DNA of 54,076 nucleotides. Origin: an uncultured Oscillospiraceae bacterium (GTDB lineage Bacteria > Bacillota > Clostridia > Oscillospirales > Acutalibacteraceae). A program made the translations under genes and the position numbers. The notes under the pieces are model-generated. The model was given only the letters and a program-made list of their open reading frames with translations, had not been told where the DNA came from and did no database searches. The stretch is taken from assembly GCA_900543555.1 (NCBI GenBank), contig UQRL01000013.1, forward strand, positions 1 to 54,076, written 5' to 3'. Shown piece after piece: positions 1-6,919 of this stretch; position 1 is the first letter of the stretch; each line of letters starts with the position of its first letter.

Positions 1-158
1 TCCCACAGGGCATAGCCATACGGCTCGATGACCATGCAGCCCTTCACGCTGGAGTAATCCATCAGCTCGGCCTTCTTCACCACATCGGTGTACCACTGGG
101 AGAAATCCTCCTCCATAGAGGTGATATCTTCCACCAACTTTTTCTTTTGCTGTGCCAT
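1..158 (-). CDS. proS: Prolyl-tRNA synthetase, N-terminal fragment (runs off the left edge)
   Basis: The first 52 codons are visible, reading leftward from ATG at 156-158. The protein begins [20 protein letters not shown] and continues with a [12 protein letters not shown] segment, then a [20 protein letters not shown] segment. This is the characteristic N-terminus of the archaeal/eukaryal-like (short) ProRS found in many Firmicutes and Bacteroidetes, which charges tRNA-Pro with proline in the cytoplasm. The catalytic class II core, anticodon-binding domain and zinc-binding C-terminus lie outside the window. A good promoter sits about 40 bases upstream, leaving only a short untranslated leader. 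There is therefore no room for a T-box, which often controls aminoacyl-tRNA synthetases in this phylum. The family call rests on recall of the conserved N-terminus. Confidence 0.87.
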   Translation of the reverse strand, partial: MAQQKKKLVEDITSMEEDFSQWYTDVVKKAELMDYSSVKGCMVIEPYGYALW

Positions 159-193
159 GATAAAACAAGTCCTTTCGGGCAGATTTCGTTTCT

Positions 194-214
194 CCGTCCA
201 TTATATATGGACGG
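194..214. repeat. Perfect 8-bp inverted repeat over the proS -10 box
   Basis: CCGTCCAT (194-201), a 5-base centre TATAT, then ATGGACGG (207-214). Both arms match perfectly and the left arm overlaps the -10 hexamer of the proS promoter. This is where a repressor operator would lie. It could also form a small hairpin at the very 5' end of the transcript. No regulator is identified. Confidence 0.6.
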
Positions 215-228
215 GGGCGGTTTTGCAA
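200..228 (-). promoter_or_regulatory. Sigma-A-type promoter for proS
   Basis: On the minus strand, TTGCAA (223-228) and TATAAT (200-205) are separated by exactly 17 bases. The predicted start is near 193, giving a leader of about 35 bases. The -35 box abuts the T-tract of the acpP terminator, so the two units are packed end to end. The -10 box lies inside a perfect inverted repeat (194-214). Confidence 0.7.
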
Positions 229-229
229 G

Positions 230-258
230 AAAAAAAGCGCCCGGGCCTGGGCCCGGGC
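230..258 (-). terminator. Intrinsic terminator of acpP
   Basis: The arms GCCCGGGCC (239-247) and GGCCCGGGC (250-258) form a very stable GC stem around a 2-base centre. On the minus strand the stem is followed by GC and a run of seven T (230-236). It lies about 40 bases downstream of the acpP stop codon and separates acpP from proS. Confidence 0.88.
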
Positions 259-298
259 ACATAATTCTGCGTTTTTCTTTGTGAAAATGAGAAGGTTT

Positions 299-532
299 TT
301 ACACCTTAGAGTGGCCCTCGATGTACTCCACCAAAGCGCCAACCGTCTTGATGTTTTCCACTTCCTCGTCGGGGATTTCCACCTCAAATTCATCCTCAAT
401 GGACATCAGCAGGTCCACAACGTCCAGGGAATCCGCGCCCAGGTCGTCTGCAAGCGTGGTCTCCGCAGTGATGGAATCCTCCTCCACATCGAACTGCTCG
501 CTCAGAATCGCCTTGACTTTTTCTAACACCAT
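299..532 (-). CDS. acpP: Acyl carrier protein
   Basis: A 77-residue acidic protein beginning MVLEKVKAILSEQF, the normal length for bacterial ACP. The motif GADSLDVVDL carries the serine (DSL) that receives the 4'-phosphopantetheine arm, which tethers growing acyl chains during type II fatty acid synthesis in the cytoplasm. The four-helix pattern and the final hydrophobic helix (VGALVEYIEG) are intact. AGGAGGA stands 7-8 bases before the ATG. The gene appears monocistronic, with its own TTGACA/TAAAAT promoter and its own terminator. No fatty acid synthesis gene adjoins it here, which is unusual but not rare for a stand-alone acpP. Confidence 0.96.
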   Translation of the reverse strand: MVLEKVKAILSEQFDVEEDSITAETTLADDLGADSLDVVDLLMSIEDEFEVEIPDEEVENIKTVGALVEYIEGHSKV

Positions 533-667
533 TTCTCGTTCCTCCTAAAAAATTGTTTCGTGAGAATGCTTAGGGGCAGCGGGTATCCAGATATGGACAA
601 ACCCCGTCATTTTGTGATACAATCCATTCGGCTGGCGGTTTCGCCGCAGGATGTATCTGTCACTATC

Positions 668-696
668 ATTTTATTGACTCCATTCTGCTTTGTCAA
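668..696 (-). promoter_or_regulatory. Promoter for acpP
   Basis: The minus strand reads TTGACA (691-696), 17 bases, TAAAAT (668-673). Transcription should start near 661 and leave a leader of about 130 bases before acpP. A weaker rightward promoter occupies the same DNA (674-703). No FapR-like operator was recognised. Confidence 0.75.
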
Positions 697-703
697 CTAT
701 GAA
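674..703 (+). promoter_or_regulatory. Probable promoter for aroE-aroK
   Basis: TTGACT (674-679), an 18-base spacer, TATGAA (698-703), with a start near 710 and a leader of about 33 bases. It overlaps the acpP promoter on the other strand almost completely. A second candidate, TGGACA (594-599), 18 bases, TACAAT (618-623), would give a longer leader. I cannot decide between them from sequence alone. Confidence 0.45.
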
Positions 704-742
704 TTCAAATTTTTATGATTTTCTGGGAAGGGACGGGAATCT

Positions 743-1663
743 ATGAAACTTCAGCACGCCGCTGTCATCGGCCACCCCATTGGACACACCATGTCGCCGT
801 TTATTCATAAGCGCCTCTTTACCTTAGAGGGGCGCTCTGTCTCGTATCAGGTGCTGGATGTGCCGGACCTGTCCGCTTCCCTTCCCGCCCTGCGGTCTTT
901 GGACTGTTTCAACGTCACCATCCCCCACAAAGGCGCCATCATCCCCTTTCTGGATGAGCTGGAGGAAAACGCGCGCCGGTTCGGTTCGGTAAACACGGTG
1001 AAGGTGGAAGCAGGGCGCATGAAGGGCTACACAACCGATGGGGCCGGCTGCTACAAAGCCCTGGAGAACCACGGCGTGGATTGTTCCGGCCGGGTGCTGC
1101 TGCTGGGCAATGGCGGCGCTGCCCGGGCCATGGCTTTCGAGGCTGCCGTCCGCCAGCGAGATTTGGATTTGACCGTTGCCTGCCGGGAAAGCTCCCAGCC
1201 TAAAGCGGTGGCGCTGGCACAAGGGGTGGCAGCCTTCCTGCGGGAGCGGGGCGACAGGGCTTTCCGCCTCAGCGTAAAAACCTATGAGGAGCTGGAGGAG
1301 GAGAGCCTGCCCGGTCATTCCGCGCTTGGTTTTGACCTGCTGCTCAACGCCACAAGCGTGGGCATGTACCCAAACACCGGGGAAAGTCCTGTATCGGGCG
1401 CTGTTCTGTCCCGCTGCGCCGCTGTGTTCGACGCAGTGTACAACCCCGCCCAAACGGAGCTTCTAAGGCTGGCAGGGCAGGCGGGGGCAAAAACCATTGG
1501 CGGCATGGAGATGCTGGTCTATCAGGCGGTGGCCGCCCACGAGATCTGGTATGGCTCCCGCTTCCGCCAGGAGGACATTGCCCTCCTTTGCCAAGATGCC
1601 CAAGAGGAACTCTCCCGGATTTTCCCGGGAAAAGAAACGGAGAAGGGGAGGGGTGCGCAGTGA
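743..1663 (+). CDS. aroE: Shikimate dehydrogenase
   Basis: A 306-residue NADP-dependent enzyme that reduces 3-dehydroshikimate to shikimate, the fourth step of chorismate synthesis. The substrate motif GHPIGHTMSP lies at residues 10-19. NVTIPHKG (57-64) holds the catalytic lysine K63, D99 lies in YTTDGAG, and the nucleotide-binding loop is GNGGAARA (122-129). NATSVGM and GGMEMLVYQA follow in the C-terminal half. The protein is slightly longer than usual because of a charged C-terminal tail. Its stop codon overlaps the GTG start of aroK, so the two are translationally coupled. The aro genes after 2675 form a separate unit with their own promoter. Confidence 0.95.
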   Translation: MKLQHAAVIGHPIGHTMSPFIHKRLFTLEGRSVSYQVLDVPDLSASLPALRSLDCFNVTIPHKGAIIPFLDELEENARRFGSVNTVKVEAGRMKGYTTDGAGCYKALENHGVDCSGRVLLLGNGGAARAMAFEAAVRQRDLDLTVACRESSQPKAVALAQGVAAFLRERGDRAFRLSVKTYEELEEESLPGHSALGFDLLLNATSVGMYPNTGESPVSGAVLSRCAAVFDAVYNPAQTELLRLAGQAGAKTIGGMEMLVYQAVAAHEIWYGSRFRQEDIALLCQDAQEELSRIFPGKETEKGRGAQ

Positions 1664-2268
1664 GCGAACCGGAGAAACAGCGATCCCGCAGAAGGCGCCG
1701 GCGGCCCCCCATAAAAAAGGGGGCGCCTGCCGCTGCCGCACAGAAGGAGGGCCAGGCTCCCCTTTCCGGGAACATTGTCCTCTGCGGCTTTATGGGCTGC
1801 GGCAAGACCAGTGTGGGAAAGCGGGCCGCAAAGCTGCTGGGGCGCCAGTTCTGCGATTTGGACAGCTATATCGAGCGGAAGGCGGGCATGACCGTCTCAG
1901 AGATCTTTGCCCAGGAAGGCGAGGCTGGTTTCCGCGCCCGAGAGACCCAAGCGGCGGAAGAAGTGGCTTCCATGCAGGGAATGGTCATTGCAAGCGGGGG
2001 CGGCACAGTCCTCTCGCCGCAGAACGTGGAAGCCTTCCACAGGCATGGGGCGAAGATCCTCTTCTTGGATGTTCCTGTGGCCGCCCTACAGGAACGGCTG
2101 AAAAACGACAAACGCCGGCCCCTGCTCCAGGTTCCGGACCGGCGCCAGGTTATTGCGGAGCTCCATGAAAAACGGGCTCCCCTGTACCGGGCCGCCGCGG
2201 ATATCGTGGTCGACGGAGGCGCTCCCGCTATAGTGGTGGCCAAACGGGTGGCGCAGCTCTTTCAGTAA
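1660..2268 (+). CDS. aroK: Shikimate kinase with a basic N-terminal extension
   Basis: ATP-dependent phosphorylation of shikimate to shikimate-3-phosphate, fifth step of the pathway. The chosen start is GTG 1660-1662, which overlaps the aroE stop (1661-1663) and follows a GAAGGGGAGGG ribosome binding site. The product is 202 residues. The Walker A loop GFMGCGKTS lies at residues 43-51, the DLD motif at 66-68, ASGGGTV near 110, and the lid region DKRRPLLQ near 145. Before the P-loop are about 36 extra residues, including RSRRRRRRPPIKK. No other in-frame start codon exists before a methionine inside the P-loop, so the extension is probably real. Family members usually begin only a few residues before the P-loop. 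Confidence 0.93.
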   Translation: MSEPEKQRSRRRRRRPPIKKGAPAAAAQKEGQAPLSGNIVLCGFMGCGKTSVGKRAAKLLGRQFCDLDSYIERKAGMTVSEIFAQEGEAGFRARETQAAEEVASMQGMVIASGGGTVLSPQNVEAFHRHGAKILFLDVPVAALQERLKNDKRRPLLQVPDRRQVIAELHEKRAPLYRAAADIVVDGGAPAIVVAKRVAQLFQ

Positions 2269-2309
2269 GCTCTGTTGCTTTACTGCTTTTTGGGGATGAA
2301 GCAAAATTC

Positions 2310-2338
2310 TTGACAAATCCTGTCCGGCGTGATAAGAT
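2310..2338 (+). promoter_or_regulatory. Promoter of the aroF operon
   Basis: TTGACA (2310-2315), 17 bases, TAAGAT (2333-2338): a near-consensus sigma-A promoter, about 40 bases after the aroK stop. The predicted start is near 2345. About 330 bases of leader then precede aroF and contain a small open reading frame, two hairpins and an intrinsic terminator. Confidence 0.78.
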
Positions 2339-2376
2339 AATTGCAGTTTTCAAAAATTGGGAGGAACACAGAAGGT

Positions 2377-2520
2377 ATGATTTCCCATTGCACACAGCGA
2401 TTTAGCTATTATTTTAGCTTGAGCCTGCGATTTATGGCCCAGGCTTTTTCTGCGTGGGATCATATCGGCTGCGTTGCTCATCAAAAGCATGGGAAAGGCC
2501 CAGTCCAAGGCGGCGCGTGA
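2377..2520 (+). CDS. Putative aromatic leader peptide (47 residues)
   Basis: An open reading frame of 47 codons begins at ATG 2377, behind GGGAGGA at 2359-2365 (spacing about 11). It starts MISHCTQRFSYYFSLSLRFM and later holds AQAFSAW. Residues 9-13 are Phe-Ser-Tyr-Tyr-Phe, with further Phe at 19 and 24 and Trp at 27. This density of aromatic codons, placed between a promoter and the DAHP synthase gene and followed by a terminator, is what a ribosome-mediated attenuator looks like. The run ends at 2415, seven bases before the first hairpin arm. The ORF stops at 2518-2520, directly before a second hairpin. It was found by reading the leader; no database match is claimed. Confidence 0.55.
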   Translation: MISHCTQRFSYYFSLSLRFMAQAFSAWDHIGCVAHQKHGKGPVQGGA

Positions 2521-2570
2521 GCGCCGGCAGGGGAAGAGCGGCTGGCAGGGGTTTCTGCCAGGCCCGGCGC
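2422..2570 (+). promoter_or_regulatory. Structured attenuator leader of the aroF operon: two upstream hairpins
   Basis: Hairpin one has arms AGCCTG (2422-2427) and CAGGCT (2440-2445), followed by TTTT. It lies inside the leader-peptide codons, just past the Tyr-Tyr-Phe run. Hairpin two starts right after the leader stop codon: GCGCCGG (2521-2527) pairs with CCGGCGC (2564-2570) and encloses a second stem CTGGCAG (2542-2548)/CTGCCAG (2555-2561). A possible antiterminator is AGCGGCT (2537-2543) with AGCCGTT (2623-2629), which would exclude both hairpin two and the terminator. The pairings are exact on paper, but no folding energy was computed. Confidence 0.55.
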
Positions 2571-2618
2571 TTCTCTTGTTTGGAAAGGTCTTTCAAGGTT
2601 AAAAAACATGCTGGGTAG

Positions 2619-2644
2619 GCGGAGCCGTTGGGCTCCGCTTTTTT
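2619..2644 (+). terminator. Attenuator terminator before aroF
   Basis: A perfect 8-bp stem, GCGGAGCC (2619-2626) and GGCTCCGC (2631-2638), with a GTTG loop and six T (2639-2644). It sits downstream of the operon promoter and 31 bases before the aroF start. It therefore cannot be a simple end-of-gene terminator for this transcript. Its position argues for premature termination as a control point. Confidence 0.85.
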
Positions 2645-2674
2645 GTTTCATTTTTGTGAAAGGAAGGAAACACA

Positions 2675-3688
2675 ATGATCATCGTACTCAAGCCCCATCA
2701 AAAGCAGGAGGTCGTGGACAACTTCATCCAAAAACTCACCAGCCACTATGATGTGCAGGTGAATACCTGGGTGGGTACCCAAAGCACGGTGCTGGGATTG
2801 ATTGGCGACACCACCGCCATCGACGCGGAGTATATCGAAGCCCAGGATTTTGTGGAGAGCGTCAAGCGGGTACAGGAGCCCTATAAAAAAGCCAACCGGA
2901 AATTCCATCCGGACAACACCGTCATCACTCTGCCGGGAGGGCAGAAAATCGGCGACGGGCATCTGGCCTTGATTGCTGGGCCCTGCTCTGTGGAAAGTGA
3001 GGAGCAGATCTGCTATGTGGCTGAAAAAGTGAAAGAGTCCGGGGCCCAGTTCCTCCGGGGCGGCGCCTTCAAGCCCCGCACCTCTCCCTACGCCTTCCAA
3101 GGCATGAAGGCTGAGGGCCTGGAGCTGCTCTCCGAGGCCAAGAAAAAGACCGGCCTGCCCATCGTCACAGAGATCATGAGCATCGAACACCTGCCCCTGT
3201 TCGAGGACGTGGATATCATCCAAGTGGGCGCCCGGAACATGCAGAACTTCGAGCTTTTAAAACAGCTGGGCAGGCTTCACAAGCCTATCCTGCTCAAGCG
3301 GGGTCTGGCCAATACCATCGAGGAGCTGCTGATGAGCGCTGAGTACATCATGGCAGAGGGCAACGAACAGGTCATCCTCTGCGAGCGGGGCATCCGCACC
3401 TATGAGACCTTCACCCGCAACACTTTGGACATCTCCGCGGTGCCGGTGCTGAAGAAACTATCTCACCTGCCGGTCATTGTGGACCCCAGCCACGCCTCCG
3501 GCATCAACTGGCTCATCGAGCCCCTGGCCATGGCGGCAGCTGCCATCGGCGCGGACGGCCTCATCATCGAGGTCCACAACGACCCCAGCCACGCCCTGTG
3601 CGACGGCGCCCAGTCCATCACCCCCGCCCAGTTCGACGCGCTCTCCAAAAAGGTCTCGCAAGTTTCCAGCCTGGTGCACAGCCTGTAA
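2675..3688 (+). CDS. aroF: 3-deoxy-7-phosphoheptulonate (DAHP) synthase, type I-beta
   Basis: Condenses phosphoenolpyruvate and erythrose-4-phosphate to DAHP, the committed first step of the shikimate pathway. The 337-residue protein has an N-terminal ferredoxin-like regulatory domain (about 1-75, beginning MIIVLKPHQKQEVVDN) and a TIM-barrel catalytic domain. AGPCSVES lies at residues 101-108 and KPRTSPYAF at 133-141. The layout matches the Thermotoga/Geobacillus-type enzymes, in which the N-terminal domain mediates feedback control. GAAAGGAAGG precedes the ATG. It is first in a six-gene aromatic operon and lies directly behind the attenuator. Which aromatic end product inhibits it cannot be read from the sequence. 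Confidence 0.95.
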   Translation: MIIVLKPHQKQEVVDNFIQKLTSHYDVQVNTWVGTQSTVLGLIGDTTAIDAEYIEAQDFVESVKRVQEPYKKANRKFHPDNTVITLPGGQKIGDGHLALIAGPCSVESEEQICYVAEKVKESGAQFLRGGAFKPRTSPYAFQGMKAEGLELLSEAKKKTGLPIVTEIMSIEHLPLFEDVDIIQVGARNMQNFELLKQLGRLHKPILLKRGLANTIEELLMSAEYIMAEGNEQVILCERGIRTYETFTRNTLDISAVPVLKKLSHLPVIVDPSHASGINWLIEPLAMAAAAIGADGLIIEVHNDPSHALCDGAQSITPAQFDALSKKVSQVSSLVHSL

Positions 3689-3700
3689 GGGGAGGAACCA

Positions 3701-4528
3701 ATGAAGATTGTTATTGTAGGCCTGGGCCTGATTGGCGGCTCTATCGCAAAGGCATTGAAGCAGAACACCCCTCATCAGGTGCTGGCTATGGATACCAATG
3801 AGGACGTGCTGCTGGACGCCTGCTCCTGCGGGGCCATCGACGGAAAGGCCTCTCTTTCGGATCTGGAACAGGCGGAACTGGTGTACCTAGCCATCTATCC
3901 TGAGGACATCCTAGAATTTGTCCGCCAGTATGGGGGCAGGTTGAAGCATGGCTGCATCCTGACGGATACCTGCGGTATCAAGCAGGAGATTTGCGCCGCC
4001 ATGGAGGAACTCTCCCAAAATGCCCCCTACACTTTTGTGGCGGGCCACCCCATGGCAGGAAAGGAGCAGAGTGGCTTTTCCGCCAGCGACCCCAGCATCT
4101 TCGCCGGGGCATCCTATATCCTGGTGCCGGGCAGCGCCGCGCCGGAAGCGGTGGAAAGGGTGGCTTCCCTGGCCAGGCAGATGGGGTTCGGCCGGGTGGT
4201 ACGGGTCACGCCCAAAGAGCACGACCAGAACATTGCCTTTACCTCCCAAGTGCCCCATGTGCTGGCCTGCGCCTATGTGCTCAGCCCCCGCTGCAGGAGC
4301 CATCAAGGCTTTTCCGCCGGCAGTTACCGGGATGTCTCCCGGGTGGCCAACATCAACGATGCGCTGTGGAGCCGCCTGTTTCTGGACAACCGGGAATGCC
4401 TTTTGGAAGAGCTGGACGAGCTGCTTGGTAACCTGGAAAAATTTCGGGAGGCAGTCGCCGGAGGAGACGAGGCCGGGCTGCGGAAGCTGCTAAAAGCGGC
4501 GGCGCAGATCAAACAGGAGGTGGGCTGA
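3701..4528 (+). CDS. tyrA: Prephenate dehydrogenase
   Basis: Oxidative decarboxylation of prephenate to 4-hydroxyphenylpyruvate, on the tyrosine branch. The dinucleotide-binding motif GLGLIGGS lies at residues 7-14, TDTCGIKQEI near 88-97, and the catalytic-histidine motif GHPMAGKEQSG at 115-125. At 275 residues it ends with the helical dimerisation domain and lacks the C-terminal ACT domain found in longer Firmicutes TyrA. Any tyrosine feedback must therefore act through the core or through expression. It starts 12 bases after the aroF stop, with GGGGAGGA as ribosome binding site. Arogenate specificity cannot be excluded. Confidence 0.93.
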   Translation: MKIVIVGLGLIGGSIAKALKQNTPHQVLAMDTNEDVLLDACSCGAIDGKASLSDLEQAELVYLAIYPEDILEFVRQYGGRLKHGCILTDTCGIKQEICAAMEELSQNAPYTFVAGHPMAGKEQSGFSASDPSIFAGASYILVPGSAAPEAVERVASLARQMGFGRVVRVTPKEHDQNIAFTSQVPHVLACAYVLSPRCRSHQGFSAGSYRDVSRVANINDALWSRLFLDNRECLLEELDELLGNLEKFREAVAGGDEAGLRKLLKAAAQIKQEVG

Positions 4529-4557
4529 GGCCCGTCCCCACAGAAAGGATGGTAGTT

Positions 4558-5601
4558 ATGAAGCTGGATGTACGCACGGCGCAGCCCTACAGCGTCTTTA
4601 TAGAGAACGGCGTGCTGGACCGGGTGGGTGAGATTGCCCGGGAGAGCCGCAAGCCTGGCGCCAAAGCCATGGTCATCAGCGACTCCAACGTGTTTCCTCT
4701 ATACGGGGAGCGGGTCAAGGCCTCTCTGGAGCGGGCAGGATTCCCGGTAAGCACCTTTGTGTTCCCCGCCGGGGAGCCCCAGAAGCAGATCAGCACCGTG
4801 TGCGACATGTACCGGGCCCTTTCCGAGGCGGGCTTTACCCGCACGGATTTCATCGTCACCCTGGGCGGCGGCGTGGCCGGGGATATGGGCGGCTTCGCGG
4901 CGGCCACTTTCCTGCGGGGCATGGCCTTCCTACAGGTGCCCACCACCCTGCTGGCCCAGGTGGACGCCAGCGTGGGGGGCAAGACCGGCGTGGACCTGCC
5001 CTTTGGCAAGAATTTGGTGGGGGCCTTTCATCAGCCCTTCGCCGTGGCCGCGGACCCCCAGGCCCTGAAGAGCCTGCCGGAACACTTTTTCCGGGACGGC
5101 ATGGGGGAGGTCATCAAATACGGCTGTATCGACGACGCCCCCTTGTTCAAGGCCCTGGAGGCCGGGACGGCTCTGCAGGACCTGGAAGATGTGCTTGCCC
5201 GGTGCGTGCGGAGTAAAATCCGCTTTGTGGAGGAGGACACCCGAGACACCGGCCGCCGCATGATTTTGAATTTTGGCCACACCTTTGGCCACGCCCTGGA
5301 AAAGCTCCACAACTTTCAAGAGCTATCCCACGGGGAGGCGGTGGGCATCGGAATGGTGATGGCCTGCCAGGTGGGGGAGAAGCTGGGCGTCACCCCGGCG
5401 GGCACGGCGGAACGGGTGCGGGAAGTACTGAAGCGTTACGGCCTGCCCACCCAGGACCGGTTTACCTGGGGGCAGGTTGTGGAGGCCACCGCGCTAGACA
5501 AGAAAAGCGATGGCAGCACCCTGCGGCTCATCCTCCTTTCTGCGATCGGGGAAAGCCGCATCCATCCCATAGACCGGGAAGAACTGCTGGGGCTGCTGTA
5601 A
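4558..5601 (+). CDS. aroB: 3-dehydroquinate synthase
   Basis: NAD- and metal-dependent cyclisation of DAHP to 3-dehydroquinate, second step of the pathway. The chosen start is ATG 4558 rather than ATG 4549, because GAAAGG (4543-4548) is adjacent to 4549 but correctly spaced from 4558. The product is 347 residues. GGGVAGDMGG (103-112) and DASVGGKTG (136-144) are the nucleotide- and substrate-binding signatures. FGHTFGHALE near 240 supplies metal-binding histidines. The length is typical. It lies between tyrA and aroA in the aromatic operon. Confidence 0.95.
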   Translation: MKLDVRTAQPYSVFIENGVLDRVGEIARESRKPGAKAMVISDSNVFPLYGERVKASLERAGFPVSTFVFPAGEPQKQISTVCDMYRALSEAGFTRTDFIVTLGGGVAGDMGGFAAATFLRGMAFLQVPTTLLAQVDASVGGKTGVDLPFGKNLVGAFHQPFAVAADPQALKSLPEHFFRDGMGEVIKYGCIDDAPLFKALEAGTALQDLEDVLARCVRSKIRFVEEDTRDTGRRMILNFGHTFGHALEKLHNFQELSHGEAVGIGMVMACQVGEKLGVTPAGTAERVREVLKRYGLPTQDRFTWGQVVEATALDKKSDGSTLRLILLSAIGESRIHPIDREELLGLL

Positions 5602-5614
5602 AGGAGGGATTTTT

Positions 5615-6919
5615 GTGGCACAAGTGATCTATGGAAACACCTTTAGCGGGGGAAGCATCCAGGTGCCTCCCAGCAAAAGCGCCGCCCACCGCCAGGTGCT
5701 CTGCGCTGCCCTCTCGCGGGGGAGGTGCTCCGTCTCCAACGTGGATATGAATGAGGATATCAAAGCGACGGTGGCGGCTGTAACGGCCCTGGGCGTGCAG
5801 GCCCGTTACGATGACGCCTCCTCCCTTCTCACGCTGGACGCCTCTGGACTGGGCGGGCAGAACGCTGTCATCGACTGTGGGGAATCCGGCTCTACCCTGC
5901 GGTTTTTGATCCCCATTGCCGCGGCCCTGGGGGTCTCCGCTCGGTTTGAGGGCCGGGGCAGGCTCCCTTACCGGCCCTTGGGAGTGTATAAAGAGCTGCT
6001 CCCCGCCCATGGGGTGGCGTTTTCCTCTCAGGGCGGGCTGCCGCTGGAAATTTCCGGCAGGCTGAAAAGCGGAGTGTACCGGCTGCCAGGGGACGTGAGC
6101 TCTCAGTTTATCACGGGCCTGCTGTTTGCCCTCCCTCTTTTGGAAGGGGACAGTGAAATTGTCCTGACCTCCCCGCTGGAGTCCAAGGGCTATGTGGATC
6201 TGACCCTTTCGGTGCTGCGGGAGTTTGGGGTTGCGGCCCAAGAGACAGCCCAAGGCTGGAAGGTTTCGGGTGGGCAGCGTTACACCGCCCGGAATACCCG
6301 GGTGGAAGGGGATTGGTCCCAGGCGGCGTTTTTCCTGTGCATGGCAGCCCTCTCCCCGCAGGGAGCGCAGGTGGAACTGCAAGGCCTTAGGAGGGATTCC
6401 CTCCAGGGGGACAAGGCTTGTGTGGACCTGTTCCGGAACTTTGGCCTGGAAATCTCTGGGCGGAGGGACTCTTTGCTGGCCTGGAACCCCCGGGCAGGGG
6501 AGCCCTATGGAGGGCTTCGTGGCTTTCCTATCGACGCCTCTCAGATTCCAGACATGGTGCCCGCGTTGAGCGTGTGCGCCGCGTTGAGCCGGGGAGAGAC
6601 CCGTATCTACAATGCGCAGCGGCTTCGCTTGAAGGAGAGCGACCGTTTGGCTGCTATGGCAGAGGCGCTTACCGGTTTGGGGGGACAGGTTCGGGCAACA
6701 GCCGACGGCCTGTTGATCCAGGGAGTGCCCCAGCTGGCAGGCGGCATTGCCCAAGGGAAAAACGACCACCGGGTGGTGATGGCTTTGGCGGCAGCAGGGC
6801 TGCGCTGTGAGAAAGGGCTGTCTGTCACGGACGCCCAGAGTATCCGGAAATCCTATCCCGGCTTTTTCAGGGATTTTATCAAGTTAGGAGGGTTCGCTCA
6901 TGTCCTCGACCTGGGGTGA
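5615..6919 (+). CDS. aroA: 3-phosphoshikimate 1-carboxyvinyltransferase (EPSP synthase)
   Basis: Transfers the enolpyruvyl group of PEP to shikimate-3-phosphate. The start is GTG 5615, behind AAGGAGGG. The 434-residue protein shows VPPSKSAAHR at the N-terminus, GESGSTLRFL near 90, PGDVSSQF near 152, GDWSQAAFF near 230, and RLKESDRL near 333. The near-90 motif reads GESGSTLR instead of the common GNAGTAMR, so the inhibitor-binding loop differs from the textbook class I sequence. Glyphosate sensitivity was not inferred. The last 20 bases overlap the start of aroC in another frame, which indicates translational coupling. Confidence 0.95.
   Translation: MAQVIYGNTFSGGSIQVPPSKSAAHRQVLCAALSRGRCSVSNVDMNEDIKATVAAVTALGVQARYDDASSLLTLDASGLGGQNAVIDCGESGSTLRFLIPIAAALGVSARFEGRGRLPYRPLGVYKELLPAHGVAFSSQGGLPLEISGRLKSGVYRLPGDVSSQFITGLLFALPLLEGDSEIVLTSPLESKGYVDLTLSVLREFGVAAQETAQGWKVSGGQRYTARNTRVEGDWSQAAFFLCMAALSPQGAQVELQGLRRDSLQGDKACVDLFRNFGLEISGRRDSLLAWNPRAGEPYGGLRGFPIDASQIPDMVPALSVCAALSRGETRIYNAQRLRLKESDRLAAMAEALTGLGGQVRATADGLLIQGVPQLAGGIAQGKNDHRVVMALAAAGLRCEKGLSVTDAQSIRKSYPGFFRDFIKLGGFAHVLDLG

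Noticed and set aside
1497..2168. Alternative 223-codon frame overlapping aroE and aroK
   Set aside because: Arg/Gly/Pro-rich off-frame product of GC-rich genes, no motif, contradicts two clear enzymes.
2345..2674. T-box in the aroF leader
   Set aside because: No AGAGA element and no GGTGGTACCGCG sequence; a leader peptide explains the region better.
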